This document shows, one piece after another, positions 1-11,606 of a DNA stretch of 64,000 nucleotides. The stretch lies in contig JAEQBH010009485.1 of the NCBI GenBank assembly GCA_016808115.1, forward strand, positions 1-64,000. The letters are read 5' to 3'. The DNA comes from Tetrastigma voinierianum. Taxonomy: Eukaryota; Streptophyta; Magnoliopsida; Vitales; Vitaceae. Each line of letters starts with the position of its first letter. Within the stretch, counting starts at the first letter, position 1. The notes below the pieces were generated by a model. The model had not been told where the DNA came from. It worked only from the letters and a program-made list of their open reading frames with translations, and did not search any database. Made by a program: the position numbers and the translations under genes.

Positions 1-736
1 AGTCATTTTTTCAATAATCTCTATTTTTTTCACCTTAAAATTCTCAAGCTTGAATGGATCAGAAATGGAATCAAGAATTTTTCTTTTCCATAATTTTTTT
101 TCTTGTCTTTCACATTCCTACTCATATTTGTTGTGTTAATTTTCAGTTTATAGCATCATTAATTGGTAATGTTTCTCCAACTTTTTGATCATTTCAGTAA
201 ACTATTCATCTCTTTTCTCCTCTTTTGTAAACTAATAAATAATAAAAAATAAATATATATCTTAAAAAATAAAAATGTTATAAAATATTATTAAAATAAT
301 TATTTTATTATTATATTAATAAAAATAGTAATATAATATTAAAATAATTACTATTCACGTCTACAAATATGAAGATTATACGGCGATAAATTCTATTTAC
401 ACCCCAAGAATTTCTCTATACACCCTATATCACACACAACCCATTTTTACACCACATCTCTCTAATGGTCTCTAATGGGGTGTATAGAGAAATTCTTGGG
501 ATGTAAATAGAATTTCTCTTATATTGAGGATGGTTAGAGATGTAATCTCAACACCAATTGATCAGATTATTAAAATGAAATTTTACAAAACCTTATCATT
601 TTTCCCTTTGATAAACCAATACATACACACTTCAATTCCTAGAAATAAATTTAAGCAGAACGAGCTTAAAGAAGAAAAAATAAGAGAAAGAAAAAACCCT
701 AACGGAAAGCAAAAGAAATCCAGTTAGAAGATTTAC
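1..736 (-). other. Intron 1 of the TIR-type resistance gene (partial)
   Basis: AT-rich non-coding DNA downstream, on the minus strand, of the TIR exon that ends at 737 with a GT donor (minus strand GAG|GTAAAT). In known TIR-NBS-LRR genes the next exon encodes the NB-ARC domain. I see no NB-ARC motif here, so it would lie to the left of the window. A MITE occupies 388-515. The open frame at 524-727 has no recognisable content. Confidence 0.45.
388..515. mobile_element. MITE with near-perfect 38-40 bp terminal inverted repeats
   Basis: The left end (AAATTCTATTTACACCCCAA...) is the reverse complement of the right end (...GGGATGTAAATAGAATTT) over about 38-40 bases with one or two mismatches. A short non-coding centre makes the whole about 128 bp. 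It has no coding capacity, so it is non-autonomous. No clear target duplication was found. The ends resemble those of the large PMD element at 52.45-62.77 kb (shared ACACCCCATTA core and a GAAAT...TTTA outer part), suggesting the same family. Confidence 0.75.
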
Positions 737-1210
737 CTCCCCCGTGAATCCCATCCAGAAAATCCGGCTGCCACAGTTAGAGCGTTTCTCCACTTGAGCA
801 CTTTCTCCAGCTTGTCCTTGTAAACTTTGTTCATGCTTGCAAATGCTTCTCCATAACTCCTCTTTGATTTCTCACATCAGAGGGATCTACTCTTTATGTG
901 AAAACCGGCAAAAGCTTTATGTCCCTGCAATCTGACACACTCCAGAATCTCGTAAGTTCCTCTACACACCAACTCGGAAGAAGGCAGTGTTAAGAAAATG
1001 ATTGATGGAAAATCTTGATTCTTCAATCGCTTGTAGGAGTTCTAAAGATATTTGTTCGCCTCTCCTGAGCGGTCATCTATGAGAAAAACATCCGGTACCG
1101 ACATAGCGCCTTGTAAGGATGTGATCGGTGAAGCTTCTAAGTGGGCATTCTTCACTCTCTGAAACTAAGGAAGACATCATACTCTAGGATGCGGAAGAGG
1201 AAGAAGTCAT
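737..1210 (-). pseudogene. TIR-domain exon of a TIR-NBS-LRR resistance gene (exon 1, frames broken)
   Basis: The minus strand encodes a plant TIR domain. It starts MTSSSSAS at 1210, then YDVFLSFR near 1165, a SFTDHIL segment, and ELLQAIEESR near 1045. An SSEWCVEEL-like stretch near 960-985 keeps the glutamate codon expected for TIR NADase activity. The domain runs on to ALTVAAGFSGWDSRG and ends at a GT donor after 737. Its 474 nt match the usual size of a TNL first exon. The TIR domain oligomerises and signals in immune receptors. The frame is interrupted several times by single-base indels and one in-frame stop. NB-ARC and LRR exons are outside the window, so a TIR-only gene cannot be excluded. 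The TIR assignment is firm; functionality is not. Confidence 0.8.
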
Positions 1211-2030
1211 TGAAATTTTGGAAGAAGAAGAGTTGGGAAGACTGAAAGCTTGAATGATCGATCTACGGAACTGTAACTTCAAATGTGGGTGTGGCTGAAG
1301 ACCAAACCAAAGACAGACATTTATGGCTTCATATGAAAATATGAAAAGGGAAAACTATCCTAAAATAAAAATAAAAGTCATAAAACCAAGTCAAAAAGTC
1401 AAAAAGCAGGAAATTACGGAGAGACAGCTAGTGGAAGAGACGCAGAAATAGCAACCTTTTCAGGCTTTTTAAAAAAAAAAGTATCATGTTCTAATGAGAC
1501 AAAAGTGATAAATGAGAAATGAGTGTTTTAATACATGTTCTAAAAATAAGTTACCTTTTATTTGAATACTATCATAAATATATTATAGACACGTTAATAT
1601 AACAAGCTCATAACATTCGTTAAGTCGTTAACACATTTTTTTTTTGTTAATGTAACTTTATTTTCAAGATTTAATTAAATATAAAATAATCATGAAAGTT
1701 TTTCATTCTCCATTACATAAAACATTTTCTTTGATATTTACGTTAAGTATTTTCCTTTTAAAATAATTTATTAACCAACATAATTAATCATTTCAAAATA
1801 AACCCTTTTCATTTATTCTCCTCACGCATAAGACACTTTAGGATTTTGAGTTTAAGAACGGAAATATTTTAGGATTTTTACGATTTGACAAGTTTTCTTT
1901 CCTTTTTAAATGAAAATGATGTGTTATTTGTTAAGATATAAGAGAGAGTAGGGCTTTTTTTTTTTTAGTTTTGTATGGAAATGGTTCGTTTGAAAAAAAA
2001 AAAAAATTAGTTTGGACTAAAATTGATACG
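1211..2030. other. Intergenic, nothing recognised
   Basis: Upstream side of the TIR exon, then AT-rich DNA with several homopolymers (T-runs near 1630 and 1955, an A-run near 1995). No coding similarity or repeat structure was found. The promoter and 5' UTR of the TIR gene should lie in the lower part, but no TATA element could be assigned with confidence. Confidence 0.4.
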
Positions 2031-2101
2031 CAATGTACTCTACACCACGACGAGGATTTCACTACCACGATTTACAACTACGCATATCTAATTGTTCGAT
2101 T

Positions 2102-2356
2102 TCAAATACCGTCATTAACCCGTGCGACATTCAATTGCTTTATCTGGAAACGCCGCCGGTCATTTAACCCATGGCCAAATCGAATTTCTTGCAAGAAAAT
2201 TCTCCAATTTGTTTTCACTTTCATCAGAGCTTTCCTTAACCTTGATCTCGTACTTCTTGGGTTGTGGCCTTCATCGAGTACAAGAATTCCTGGGCTTTGC
2301 CGAAGAACTTCACCCATGTATCTCCAATGGATGAACTTTGAATCTTCTTGCATCAA
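2102..2356 (-). pseudogene. CLASSY-type SNF2 helicase fragment (DEGH box)
   Basis: The minus-strand translation contains PGILVLDEGHNPRSTRSR followed by LRKALMKVKTN. This is the helicase motif II region (DEGH at 2264-2275) typical of the plant-specific CLASSY/DRD1 branch of SNF2 proteins. CLASSY proteins recruit RNA polymerase IV in RNA-directed DNA methylation. After about 50 residues the similarity decays: an RILLSGTxFQN-like segment is recognisable only as RIFLQEIRFGHG. No other helicase motifs were found nearby. It is a short gene fragment or decayed pseudogene, not a working helicase. Confidence 0.6.
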
Positions 2357-2464
2357 TGACAGAAAAGATGTATAACCTCAGTACTGCTTGGATGTAAATG
2401 CCACTTTATTTTCATAAACACACATGCATGAATATCCTTGGCTTGGTTTAATCCCAGGAGAAGC

Positions 2465-2872
2465 CTACCAGTTTGCAGATTTACATTCAAAAAGTTTTAC
2501 AACTATGGATTTGATAAACTGAACAGGAACCTTCCACTGTAATAATTCCCTTTGTACTAGTATAGATGTTGCCTCGGAGCAAGGACCAGCATCTCTTCCT
2601 AGTACCAGCTTCGGCAACTCACCCCAGGAAAGATGTTTCATGCTTGAAAGTTTTTCCAGCTCCAGGAGAATGAGAAATAACACAACCACTTTTCGCTTTG
2701 TTCCATTAAAGATGGGTAGAACATAGAGCCGGCAATATTTTTTCCATAGAAACCAAAGCTGGCTAATTGTCGCAAATGATACATCGCGGTAAAACAAATC
2801 CTTAAAAGTCGCTCGATTTGCAGCTTCAGATAAATAAATTATCGTCGCCGAGTTATCGTGCATCACGATCAC
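2465..2872 (-). CDS. Unrecognised 135-codon ORF
   Basis: An uninterrupted minus-strand frame of 135 codons, long for such AT-rich DNA. It begins MIVMHDNSATIIYLSEAANR and includes a hydrophobic stretch (VVVLFLILLELE) and GRDAGPCSEATSILVQRELL. I do not recognise the family. It lies just upstream, on the same strand, of the CLASSY-like fragment and may be another degraded piece of that locus, but no CLASSY N-terminal motif could be matched. It could also be a chance ORF. Confidence 0.25.
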   Translation of the reverse strand: MIVMHDNSATIIYLSEAANRATFKDLFYRDVSFATISQLWFLWKKYCRLYVLPIFNGTKRKVVVLFLILLELEKLSSMKHLSWGELPKLVLGRDAGPCSEATSILVQRELLQWKVPVQFIKSIVVKLFECKSANW

Positions 2873-2879
2873 TAATACA

Positions 2880-5800
2880 ATAGTCTATTATCTAAATTTT
2901 TTTTTTCAAACAAACCATTCGCACAAAACTCTTTTTTCTCTCCCCTACGCCAAGATAAGTAAGAATTATGATATCGCGCCTCTTACAAAGCTTTTATTAT
3001 TTTCATTCAGACATCCTACATATTTTAATGGTTAGATCTTTGCTTACCCAATATGATTTAAAAATAAACTAGAAATAGGAAAGAAAGTGAATAGATTCAT
3101 ATAGCAAGTAATTTATGTTTGATCAACTTTTCTTCACTAAATGCTTATGTTTTGACCAATCTTTCGCTGGGATGTTTCTCTCTACTTTCAATTGTGACTT
3201 GCCACCCAAGTTTCATAATGCTAAAGAAGGAAAGAGAAGATGTGGCTCCATTGTTCAAATGGCTGTATTTCTTGTATTAAAAATGACTCTTTAATTTGAA
3301 ACTAGTGTTAGATTTTTCACATGATTTTTAGTTACGAATTTGTGAAAAGTACTCAAATTATGATAGGTCTCAATCAGAGTTTTGATAAGCAACACAGAAA
3401 AATAAAATAAATAAAGAAAATCTTGGGGTGTGAAAAATCAAAACCACGGATTTGATGCAAAAAAACTTATACATTTCCGTTTTCCTGTTTCATACACTAT
3501 GAAACCACAATAATTAAATACAAGGCATTGAATCCTTAGGAAATCATGTCTCTCATTAAGGCCAATTAACTAACCCATAGTAGTTGTCTTGGTCATTCTT
3601 CATGTGAAAAGAAACTGCAAAACAAAAAAGAAAATACTATTCTAGATATTTGGTATTGACTTGAGGGTCAATATGATATTTTGAAATAAGTCTATAAATA
3701 AAATTATCAAAAATATGATTTTTCTAATGTCAAGTTTATATATAATTCATCGAATAAAGTTATGATACAAAATTAAAATCCAAAATAGAAAGGTGAAGAA
3801 CAACATTATGATCCACTGTTGACTCTCCCAAACCAGTCCCTCTACCATTAAATTCTAAATTGACTAACAAATGTGAATCCGAATAATAGAAGATAATCAT
3901 GACTTACCTAGGCGATATTTTTCATAGGGACATTTGTGCTGTAAAATGCATTAATACAACGTCTTTAAAGTACTAATGTAACATTTGCAATTTAAATACA
4001 ACACTGAAAGTAATTAAATATAATATATGTACTAATGTAACACCATAAAATTAAATGTAACTTTAAAATTATATGCAATAAAATACTAAAATATTAAAAT
4101 TTAATTTAAAATATTATAAGTAATTAATATACATAACAATTTTTTTATAATATTTTTTATAGAATTTATTTATAATAGTTAATAACCTAATAACATAAAT
4201 TTAAAAAAAAACATTATTCAATCTTATTTTTATACATAAAATTAAAATTAAATTTTAAGGAGAAAGGAGAAAAGTGATCAAAGAGAAAATAAATATTTAA
4301 TAATGTTACATTATTATTTATGTTTCACATTGAATATTCCAAGAGTATTACATTAGTGTTATAACTCTAATTAAAGATTTTAGGGGTGTGATAGGGAAGG
4401 AGATAGGAGATAAAAGATAAAAGAGAACAGATAAGAGAGACAGAGAAAGCTGAGATGAGAGGCTAGAGAAGTATCCCATCTACACTGATATTTGATTTAA
4501 CCCAACACGAAGGTCATGAGTTTGTTTATCTATTTAGCTCACGCACTGATGCAGGAACTGAAATGGAGAAGTCTCACATGTCCCACATTGCAACACACTT
4601 ATTCTATAATACCCATCGCCATCTCAGAAATTGAGTCTAAATACACTTGAGCGGAACATTCATGAAAGATGACTACCTTGTAAGAATGAAAGAGTTCTGA
4701 ATGTGGATTTGTAATTCCACAGTGCCATTAAAAATCGAAATTTTTTAATCCATCGATTTTCGGTTTATTATTTATATAAATAAAAACATAATCATCAACA
4801 TAGCTAACCAAATCTTTGACAATTCATATATCGGTTTTTGAATAACTATAATAAAAAATTTGTAATTTGATAATTATATATTAAAGTTCATATTACATTA
4901 ATTACTATAAATAAAATAAAAAGATGTAAAGAAAAAAGATTAATAAATTGTAATCAATTTATTTGCAATCTAATGACACTTTGGTGCATCTATATATAAA
5001 TTTATTTTCATAATAAAATGAGATAAAAAAAACTAAATACTTAAACGATCAATGCATAACCTATATTTCGGGTTTCACTTAATTTGATTTTGAATGATTC
5101 GATTTCTTCGGAAAGCCTTTTGCTCACCCTATCTAAGACCTATAAAAATAAAATTTCATTAAGAATTTTAATAACATAGAGACCTTTAGTTAAGGGTGTA
5201 AACCTAAAAAAAATAACAAAATCAGGATGAACAGGTGAAAATTTGTGTGTGCACTAATAGTGTCTTGAACCATTCGAATAAACAATTAGAATGTAATTTT
5301 AGTACGCCAAATATGTTCGTTGCCGATTTTATGACTCGAATTTGGTTTCTATGTCCCACCTCAATACCGCTGTGCGACTTTCATGGCAAAATCATAAAAA
5401 TATTTATAAATGCCTTCTCCTTCACTCCATTACTTTTTTCTGCAAAGGTTTTTCAAACATAAATCAGTTGTTTCTTTCTACGCCAGATTTCAATATCACA
5501 TACATCGATCATAATAATAAAACTTGAAAATTTTGAAAATATAATTTTAGTGCATTTTACTAAATTGTGCTTCAAAATACACAATTTCAATGTAAAATAT
5601 TAAAATTTCCATTAAATACATTGCAAATTTAAAATAATAATACATAAATTTAAAAATGTACAAAAACAAATAAAATAATAAAACAGGAAAAAGAAATAAA
5701 TCTATATAAACTAACTATACATAAAAATAAATAAGGAAAAGTATTGTAGATAAAAGTAGTTGTGGGATGGGCATAATTTAGTAGTATAAAAATATAAAAT

Positions 5801-6434
5801 GTTACTACAAAATTTAATGAAAAACATATTCCAATATATTCATTAATCATAATATTTATCATAACATATTTAAAATATTATATTAACTAAGAATATAATG
5901 TTAATACTGTAGTTTAATAAATAAATTTTGGTTCTTCAATAAGAAAGATAAATTTAAATATGAACAATTATTATTTATAATAAATTTTAAAATTGAATAA
6001 AATATAGATTTATCATTTTATTCATGTAACATTTTAATAATATTTAAATAGATAAATTCAAACAACTGTTACATTTCTTTCGTTAGGGTTTCTCATGCTT
6101 AGCTTAAGTTTTAGATATCTCTCGAAATACCAAAATATTTTAGAAGATATGAAAATAATTGGTGGTGATAAAATGACAAATATATATAGAGAGAGAGAGA
6201 GAAAGTGAGAGGGTGGTTTTTTATTAGATTTAATGTGGATATGATGATAATCAGTGTTTAGAGTTTTTAGTATAATAATTTATACCTTGACTTGAATCTC
6301 TCAATTATAGAAATGAGATTTTTTTTTTGAGAAAAGTTTTAGTGGACCATTAGCCTAGGTTTGTAACCCGAAAAGTACTAAGAAAAAAAAAGGTTTAAAC
6401 TTCATTTCTTTTTTTTCTAGGAGGAATCTTGATT
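2880..6434. other. AT-rich intergenic DNA
   Basis: About 3.5 kb without a supportable gene. It contains many A/T tracts and a (GA)n microsatellite near 6187-6204. At 3945-4360, GTACTAATGTAAC-like words recur and appear inverted near the right side (TATTACATTAGTGTTAT), which hints at an old MITE. The short ORFs at 5235-5527 and 5650-5862 have no coding character. Confidence 0.4.
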
Positions 6435-6439
6435 ATATT

Positions 6440-6777
6440 TGTTGGGATTGTAAAATATCAGAGAATACTTTACTCGTTGTTCCTACCTGATAAAAAATTT
6501 GATGTAATCGATGTATGTCTCACGTTTTAATGTAACCTAATTACTAGAACTAGAATATCTTCCACAGTCCGAACACCCTTTTTCTTTTCTGTGCAAAAGA
6601 AAAATCTGATATTTTTCTTGTTTTCCAAATATCCGCTTTGATCGTCTTCATGTCTGACCTCCCATGTACGTAACGATATGAGCAGGCTGCATGCATTGTC
6701 TCCAAGACAACCGCCTCAACTTCCCAGATAGTCGAACTGAGTTCACCTTACACATAATCTTGTACCCAAGCCCAATG
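6440..6777 (-). repeat. 3' LTR of the nested Copia
   Basis: Direct repeat of 23680-24032. Shared words include AAAAAATTTGA, TTACTAGAA, TCATGTACGT, AAGACAA and AAGCCCAA. It starts TG at 6440, directly after the ATATT target duplication. The upper edge is inferred from the GCCCAA motif that lies near the edge of the other LTR. Divergence is mostly indels. Confidence 0.7.
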
Positions 6778-8000
6778 ATCTCCCACTCCCATAATGGCCT
6801 GACTCATATCAATTCAGTCGGGATAGAATTTTATACTGCACTAGAAATCATTCTCTACAAGTGAAAGGACTGTGTGACTCAAGCACATCGATATGGAGCC
6901 TCCAAATATAGAAACCTCATACATGCCAGTATTGGATATCAACCTTAAAATATAATTAATCCCGGAAGTGTACTTATATACCCCAAATATTTTGAATTAC
7001 ACATAATTGAGTATCATTCCAATCCTCAAGAATTCTATATCAATTCATCACAACGACAGCAGTATTCTAAATCATATCAAACTCCTTCGAAAGTGAGATG
7101 TGATTCCGGCCTATGAATGATGCAAGCAAAAAATGTAAAAACCAAAAATGTTCTTCTTTCGCCTCAGCATCACTATTAGATCCGAATTAATCCCCGCTTC
7201 CTAGGACACTTTATGCCTAATCATTCCATGACCATAGGATACACCCTTAAGGTAGCAAACATTAATACATCACATCATGATATAGTCAAAGCTATAAGGT
7301 AAAGTGTTGAGATCTATCAAGATCTCTTAAGGACTCGTATAGTGTATGTGATCCATTCTTCGACTTCCCGATAGGTCGACTAGCACATGCAAGATGAAAT
7401 GCATGCTATGGCAGAGTTTTTCTTTTCTTATCCTAAGATAAAGAATGTATGCTCCGCTTCTCCCTCGTTAGGAGGTAATATACCATACGAGTCTTAGCCT
7501 GTCAACAAATCACAAAGCGCCAACCCTAAATTCTCATCACCCGCTAATAGTGCCAGATGACTAACTCACACTCTAGCTTTATCATATGCATACTGAATGG
7601 TGGGGATACATTCATGCCTGCTATTTAAGAACCTCATCTTGGTTCCCAACCAAGGCGACTTCAAATTAATGTCTTTGAATTAAATTCGCCCCATCGCGCC
7701 TCAAATCGCTAATCAAGCTGCTTATAATTCAAATAGTTCTATCTCTACTCGCTCATAAGCGCAGAGGCGATCACCGTGTGAGTGAGCCAATCTTAGTCTA
7801 TCGACATTGATACTTTATTGAATTAGCAACTCTACTCTTACAAAGATTTACCTATAAAATAAATCTGAATAATATGAAACATTTAAATTATTCAACAAAC
7901 TGTAAGCATCCTAATCACTGATTACATTCTCGTATAAGCCTAGGGATTTAACATGTCTAATGAATACATCCCTTTGGGCCTATTGGCTCGTGAGGGTCAT
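6778..8000 (-). other. 3' untranslated part of the Copia, low coding content
   Basis: Sequence between the end of the RNase H reading frame (about 8000) and the 3' LTR. No protein similarity was recognised. A polypurine tract next to the LTR could not be placed. Confidence 0.4.
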
Positions 8001-8320
8001 CAAATTATATTGTTTCAGAAATGTATTTTAGACCACGCCCTTGCCACTACCTCTAATATAAAGTATTATCCTTTCTTGATATGTTTATTCCTTTCCATGA
8101 TATTTAGGATCCTTGGTAAATGTACCTAATGCAAGAAGAGAGCCATCACAAAAATTGTCACTGCCTAATGCCGATTTGACACTTCTAAATGTCACAGAAA
8201 CTCCTTAACCAAACTCAGATCTTGAGTTGTCATAACAAGCTACGTATTCAAATTTCCATAGTGGATAACGCTACACAGGATTGCTTTTTTCTACTCCATA
8301 GTATAGCGCTATCATCAGAA
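8000..8320 (-). pseudogene. Copia RNase H, C-terminal half
   Basis: The minus-strand frame reads SAILWSRKKQSCVALSTMEI, the Copia RNase H signature. A KDPKYHGK-like segment follows near 8095, then DVFIRHVKSLGL near 7945, the usual end of a Copia polyprotein. The N-terminal half of the same domain lies 11 kb away, ending at 19350. The split coincides with the Gypsy insertion site. Stops and frameshifts are present. Confidence 0.8.
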
Positions 8321-8655
8321 CATTCCCAAATTATACCCCACGCTTTATAACATGCTTTCGGGAGCAATAAACGAAAAGTGATATTTATCTGAACAAAACA
8401 GCATATACAAAACAAAAATAGGAATATGCATGCCAAGTTAAATTACAAACAATGTTAAGATTCGGCGCTACGTAAAATATTATAAATTGATTTTGCAAAT
8501 ATTATAAGAGTTTGATGACCAAAGTAAAATAAAAAGGGAATAAGACGAATATAGCGATAGCACTGGGTTAAATATCTTATTTCGGGTCTCTTTATAAAAG
8601 TAGAGAAAGAAATACGAAGAAAGTTAAGAAGAAGAAGAAGCTAAGAAGATTACAG

Positions 8656-8820
8656 TATGGAATTTGAGTATGAGTATCGATACATGTCTTCGAGTTGTAT
8701 GGAATTTGAGTATGGGTACGGATACATGTCTTGAGTTGTATGGAATTTGAGTATGGGTACGGATACATGTCTTGAGTTGTATGGAATTTGAGTATGGGTA
8801 CGGATACATGTCTTGAGTTG
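8656..8820 (+). repeat. 41-bp tandem repeat, four copies, in the 5' LTR
   Basis: Units start at 8656, 8698, 8739 and 8780 and read TATGGAATTTGAGTATGGGT followed by ACGGATACATGTCTTGAGTTG. Copies 2-4 are essentially identical; copy 1 has small differences. The matching place in the 3' LTR (about 16479-16565) has one degenerate copy, so the LTRs differ in copy number. Confidence 0.85.
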
Positions 8821-9479
8821 TATGGAACTATGATTTTGTATCGCAAAGTATGGAAATATGGGTATTGGTATGGAATTATGATTTGGTATAGAAAAGTATG
8901 GAACTACTTAATAAGCGATGTAAATCCATGGGAGTATGGAAGTCTAGTTTTGGACTATAAAGTTTATATACATGGTTAAGAACCCTCTATCTTGTATGGT
9001 TTGGGTTTAGAACCCTAAACTCCTTTCTTAGGGTTGAGTTAAGAAGAGCTTTAAGGTTCTAAATATGGGTGTGAGAAGGGTCTAGTTGCAAGTTGAACCT
9101 AAAATTCCCTATTGTCGATCATATGATCCTGATCTTAGAACGGATTGTTGGGTCAGAAATACAAGGAATTCTGAAGTGAGTCCTTCTTCTAGTAATTGTA
9201 GCCACATCAATGAACTTGATGTTAGGCTTTTGAATTACCTGATTTGGACCTCTTCTGTAGACCAAGTTATAGTCCTTTTTCCGTCGCCCAATAAATCGTA
9301 GGGGGTCGGTCACAATTCAGTCAACTAGCTGAATCTAGAACGAGTTTTTGAACCAGAAATAAAGAGAATTTGCAGTAAGTCCTTCAGAAATTGTAGCCAC
9401 ATCAATGAACTTGATGTTAGGCTTTGGAATTTTAATTCGACTGTATACTCAAGCTTGGCTTTTTACTCGAATAAATAAA

Positions 9480-9800
9480 CGCGAGGGTCGCCAAACAAGG
9501 GGTCGTCATGAACAAGCGCGGACAAGGGCCGTCCAATGCGGTCGCCGCTACGCAGTCGGCCAACTCGACGAGGGTCGCCAAACAAGGGTCGCCAATGAAC
9601 AAAGACGCCCAATGTTGGACGAGGGGTCGCCAAACAAGGGGTCGCGGAATGAGTCGGCCAACAAAGGGACGAGGGTCGCCAAACAAGTGTCGCCACAACA
9701 AATGGCCGTTCAAATGCTGGACGAGGGTCACAAATTAAGGTCGCTGAACAAAGGGACAAGCGTGGGTCGCCCAATAGGGGTCGCTGAACAAAGGATCGTC
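9480..9800 (+). repeat. GGTCGCCAAACAAGG-type minisatellite in the 5' LTR
   Basis: Irregular tandem array of GGACGAGGGTCGCCAAACAA-like words alternating with AACAAAGGGACGAGG-like words, GC-rich compared with the flanks. It has a direct counterpart in the 3' LTR at 17225-17580. The open frames across it in all orientations are repeat artefacts, not genes. Confidence 0.8.
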
Positions 9801-9824
9801 AATGCAGCGCTGGAAATGTCAGAC

Positions 9825-10330
9825 CACCACATGACCTAACTGAAGGTCATATCTCCTTCGTCAACTCCGATCAGTTCTCGACTCTGCGAAAGCCCATCGG
9901 TCGGGCATCCATCCATGCCTGAGGAGATTATTAGGATGTCAGACCGAAAGTTAAACTGAGCCTATCACTTCCAGTGTAGCCTGTCATTCCGTGTCACTCG
10001 TCAAGACTGACTGCGCATGACCTCCAACTTCGGAAGGTCATATCTCCTTCGTTTGAACTCCGATTTAGGTGTTCTTGGACTCTATGGAAAGCCCATTGAG
10101 TCAAGAATCCATCCATATGCCTGAGGGAGATATTAGCTGTCAGACCAAGGCGTCAAACCGATTCGTCACTTCAGTGTAGCTCGTCATTCCGGTGTCACCT
10201 CGTCAAGATCGTGGGACCGCTACATGACCTCCAACTCTAAGGTCACATCTCCTTCGCTTGAACTCCGATTGGTGTTCTTGGACTCTATGGAAAGCTCCAT
10301 TGAGTCAAGAATTCATCAATGTATTGTGCT
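9825..10330 (+). repeat. About 190-bp tandem repeat, three copies, in the 5' LTR
   Basis: Units begin near 9832, 10018 and 10223 with GACCTCCAACTT...AAGGTCATATCTCCTTCG. They continue through TCTATGGAAAGCCCATTGAG and AAGAATCCATCCATATGCC; copies 1 and 2 go on to CAGTGTAGC...TCATTCCG. The third copy is truncated. The same array is in the 3' LTR at 17595-18060. Confidence 0.8.
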
Positions 10331-11588
10331 TGATAATATTGGAACTCATATTAGTTCCAGAAACATGGAAAACAGAAAGAGACAGGTAACCATAGTTATT
10401 TGCATTATGAACCCCTTCCTCTCTCTTTCTCCTCCTCTCCTCCTGCCTCATTATAATTCACAACAGCTCATAAGTATACAAAGTAAAGATAGTTATTTAT
10501 GCATATAATGAAGTATGAAAAATGTAAAGGACAAGAATAACTGATTATATATATATCTCATATGATTACCGAATGACAATAATTATTCGAATATGAGATA
10601 TATAATCGAACATAAAATACACATTGATTGTCTCATGAACCTAGTAGAGGGTTAGACGTGGGCATGCCTGGCTAGGAAAAAATAAGTCCGCAAAGATACA
10701 AGTTCTGATATCCCAAATCGTTTGGCTGATGAGATAGATCCCCGTTTGATCACATGGCTCCAAAGGGTCACCACGCTCCGGCTCCTACATAGTCACTGCC
10801 TCGAATGAAGATGATACCCTGCATATTATATTACGCTCCTGCCTCGCCTTGACCACTGTTTACATGTTGGAATATAGCGCCTTCGGCCCTCATGGATTAT
10901 GGGCCCTCAGATCCACTTCCAAGGTTTATGCAGACATGAAACATAAAAGAAATGATGTATATATAAAGGAACAAAGAGAATATAGGAAGCACAAGACTGT
11001 TATGCGATTTATAGTATACAAAGCATAAAGAACAAGAAGTAAAAGTACAAGATTAATATATATCCGAAGATGATATAAAATGAAACTCGGTTATGACATA
11101 TATATGAGAAATGACAAGAATCAGATCACATATGTTATATGCATTTATAAAAGTGTGGTGACTCTTAATAGAAGTCATATTCTAATTAAGCGTGAAAGCT
11201 TAGCACTCGTGTTCAACTCCCGTAGAATGGCGAGGAAAAACAGAGGATGACAATCCACATCGTTAATGTACGCCATTGAATGCAAGAGTGCTCAATGGAA
11301 GACCTTTGTAGTCTATTTGTATATGAAATTTTTTGTAAACTAATGTATTATTGTAAAGGAAACATTCCATATTTGAGCTGTATATGGTATTTTGTAATCC
11401 GCTTACTATTAATGTAAAATACAAGCATCTGTTTAAACATTATATGATCATGCAAGCGTAAAGGCTATAAGTATGATAAAAAGAGTGACTTCACTGAACC
11501 AAACAGCCGAGGCGCTGCTACTTAGTGGGTAATGAGCATCCCGATTTGGTTCGACCCACGAACCCGGCCTGACGAAAGGGTGTCACAC

Positions 11589-11606
11589 TTATGGTACTGT
11601 CAGGTT
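11589..11606 (+). other. Primer-binding site of the Gypsy element
   Basis: Directly after the 5' LTR end (TGTCACA), the sequence TTATGGTACTGTCAGGTT resembles the initiator-methionine tRNA complement TGGTATCAGAGC with changes. Position fits; the match is imperfect. Confidence 0.5.

Larger units (their letters stand above)
8326..11588 (+). repeat. 5' LTR of the Gypsy element
   Basis: Aligns by eye with 16161-19344 from end to end. Start: CAGAACATTCCCAAATTATA against TGTAATATTCCCAAATTATA. End: AAAGGGTGTCACA against AAAGGGTGTCAAGCA. It contains three internal tandem-repeat zones, listed separately. The canonical TG start is altered here, either by mutation or by sequence error. Confidence 0.85.

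Noticed and set aside
8656..8820. Regularly spaced repeat considered as a CRISPR-like array
   Set aside because: Head-to-tail tandem repeat without spacers, inside a plant LTR.
8592..8846. Minus-strand frame encoding a TQDMYPYPYSNSIQ-type repeat protein
   Set aside because: It is the translation of the 41-bp LTR tandem repeat; the 3' LTR counterpart does not keep the frame.
9405..9839. Overlapping open frames of 76-144 codons on both strands
   Set aside because: They lie in the GGTCGCCAAACAAGG minisatellite of the Gypsy LTR; tandem repeats without stops create shadow ORFs in several frames.
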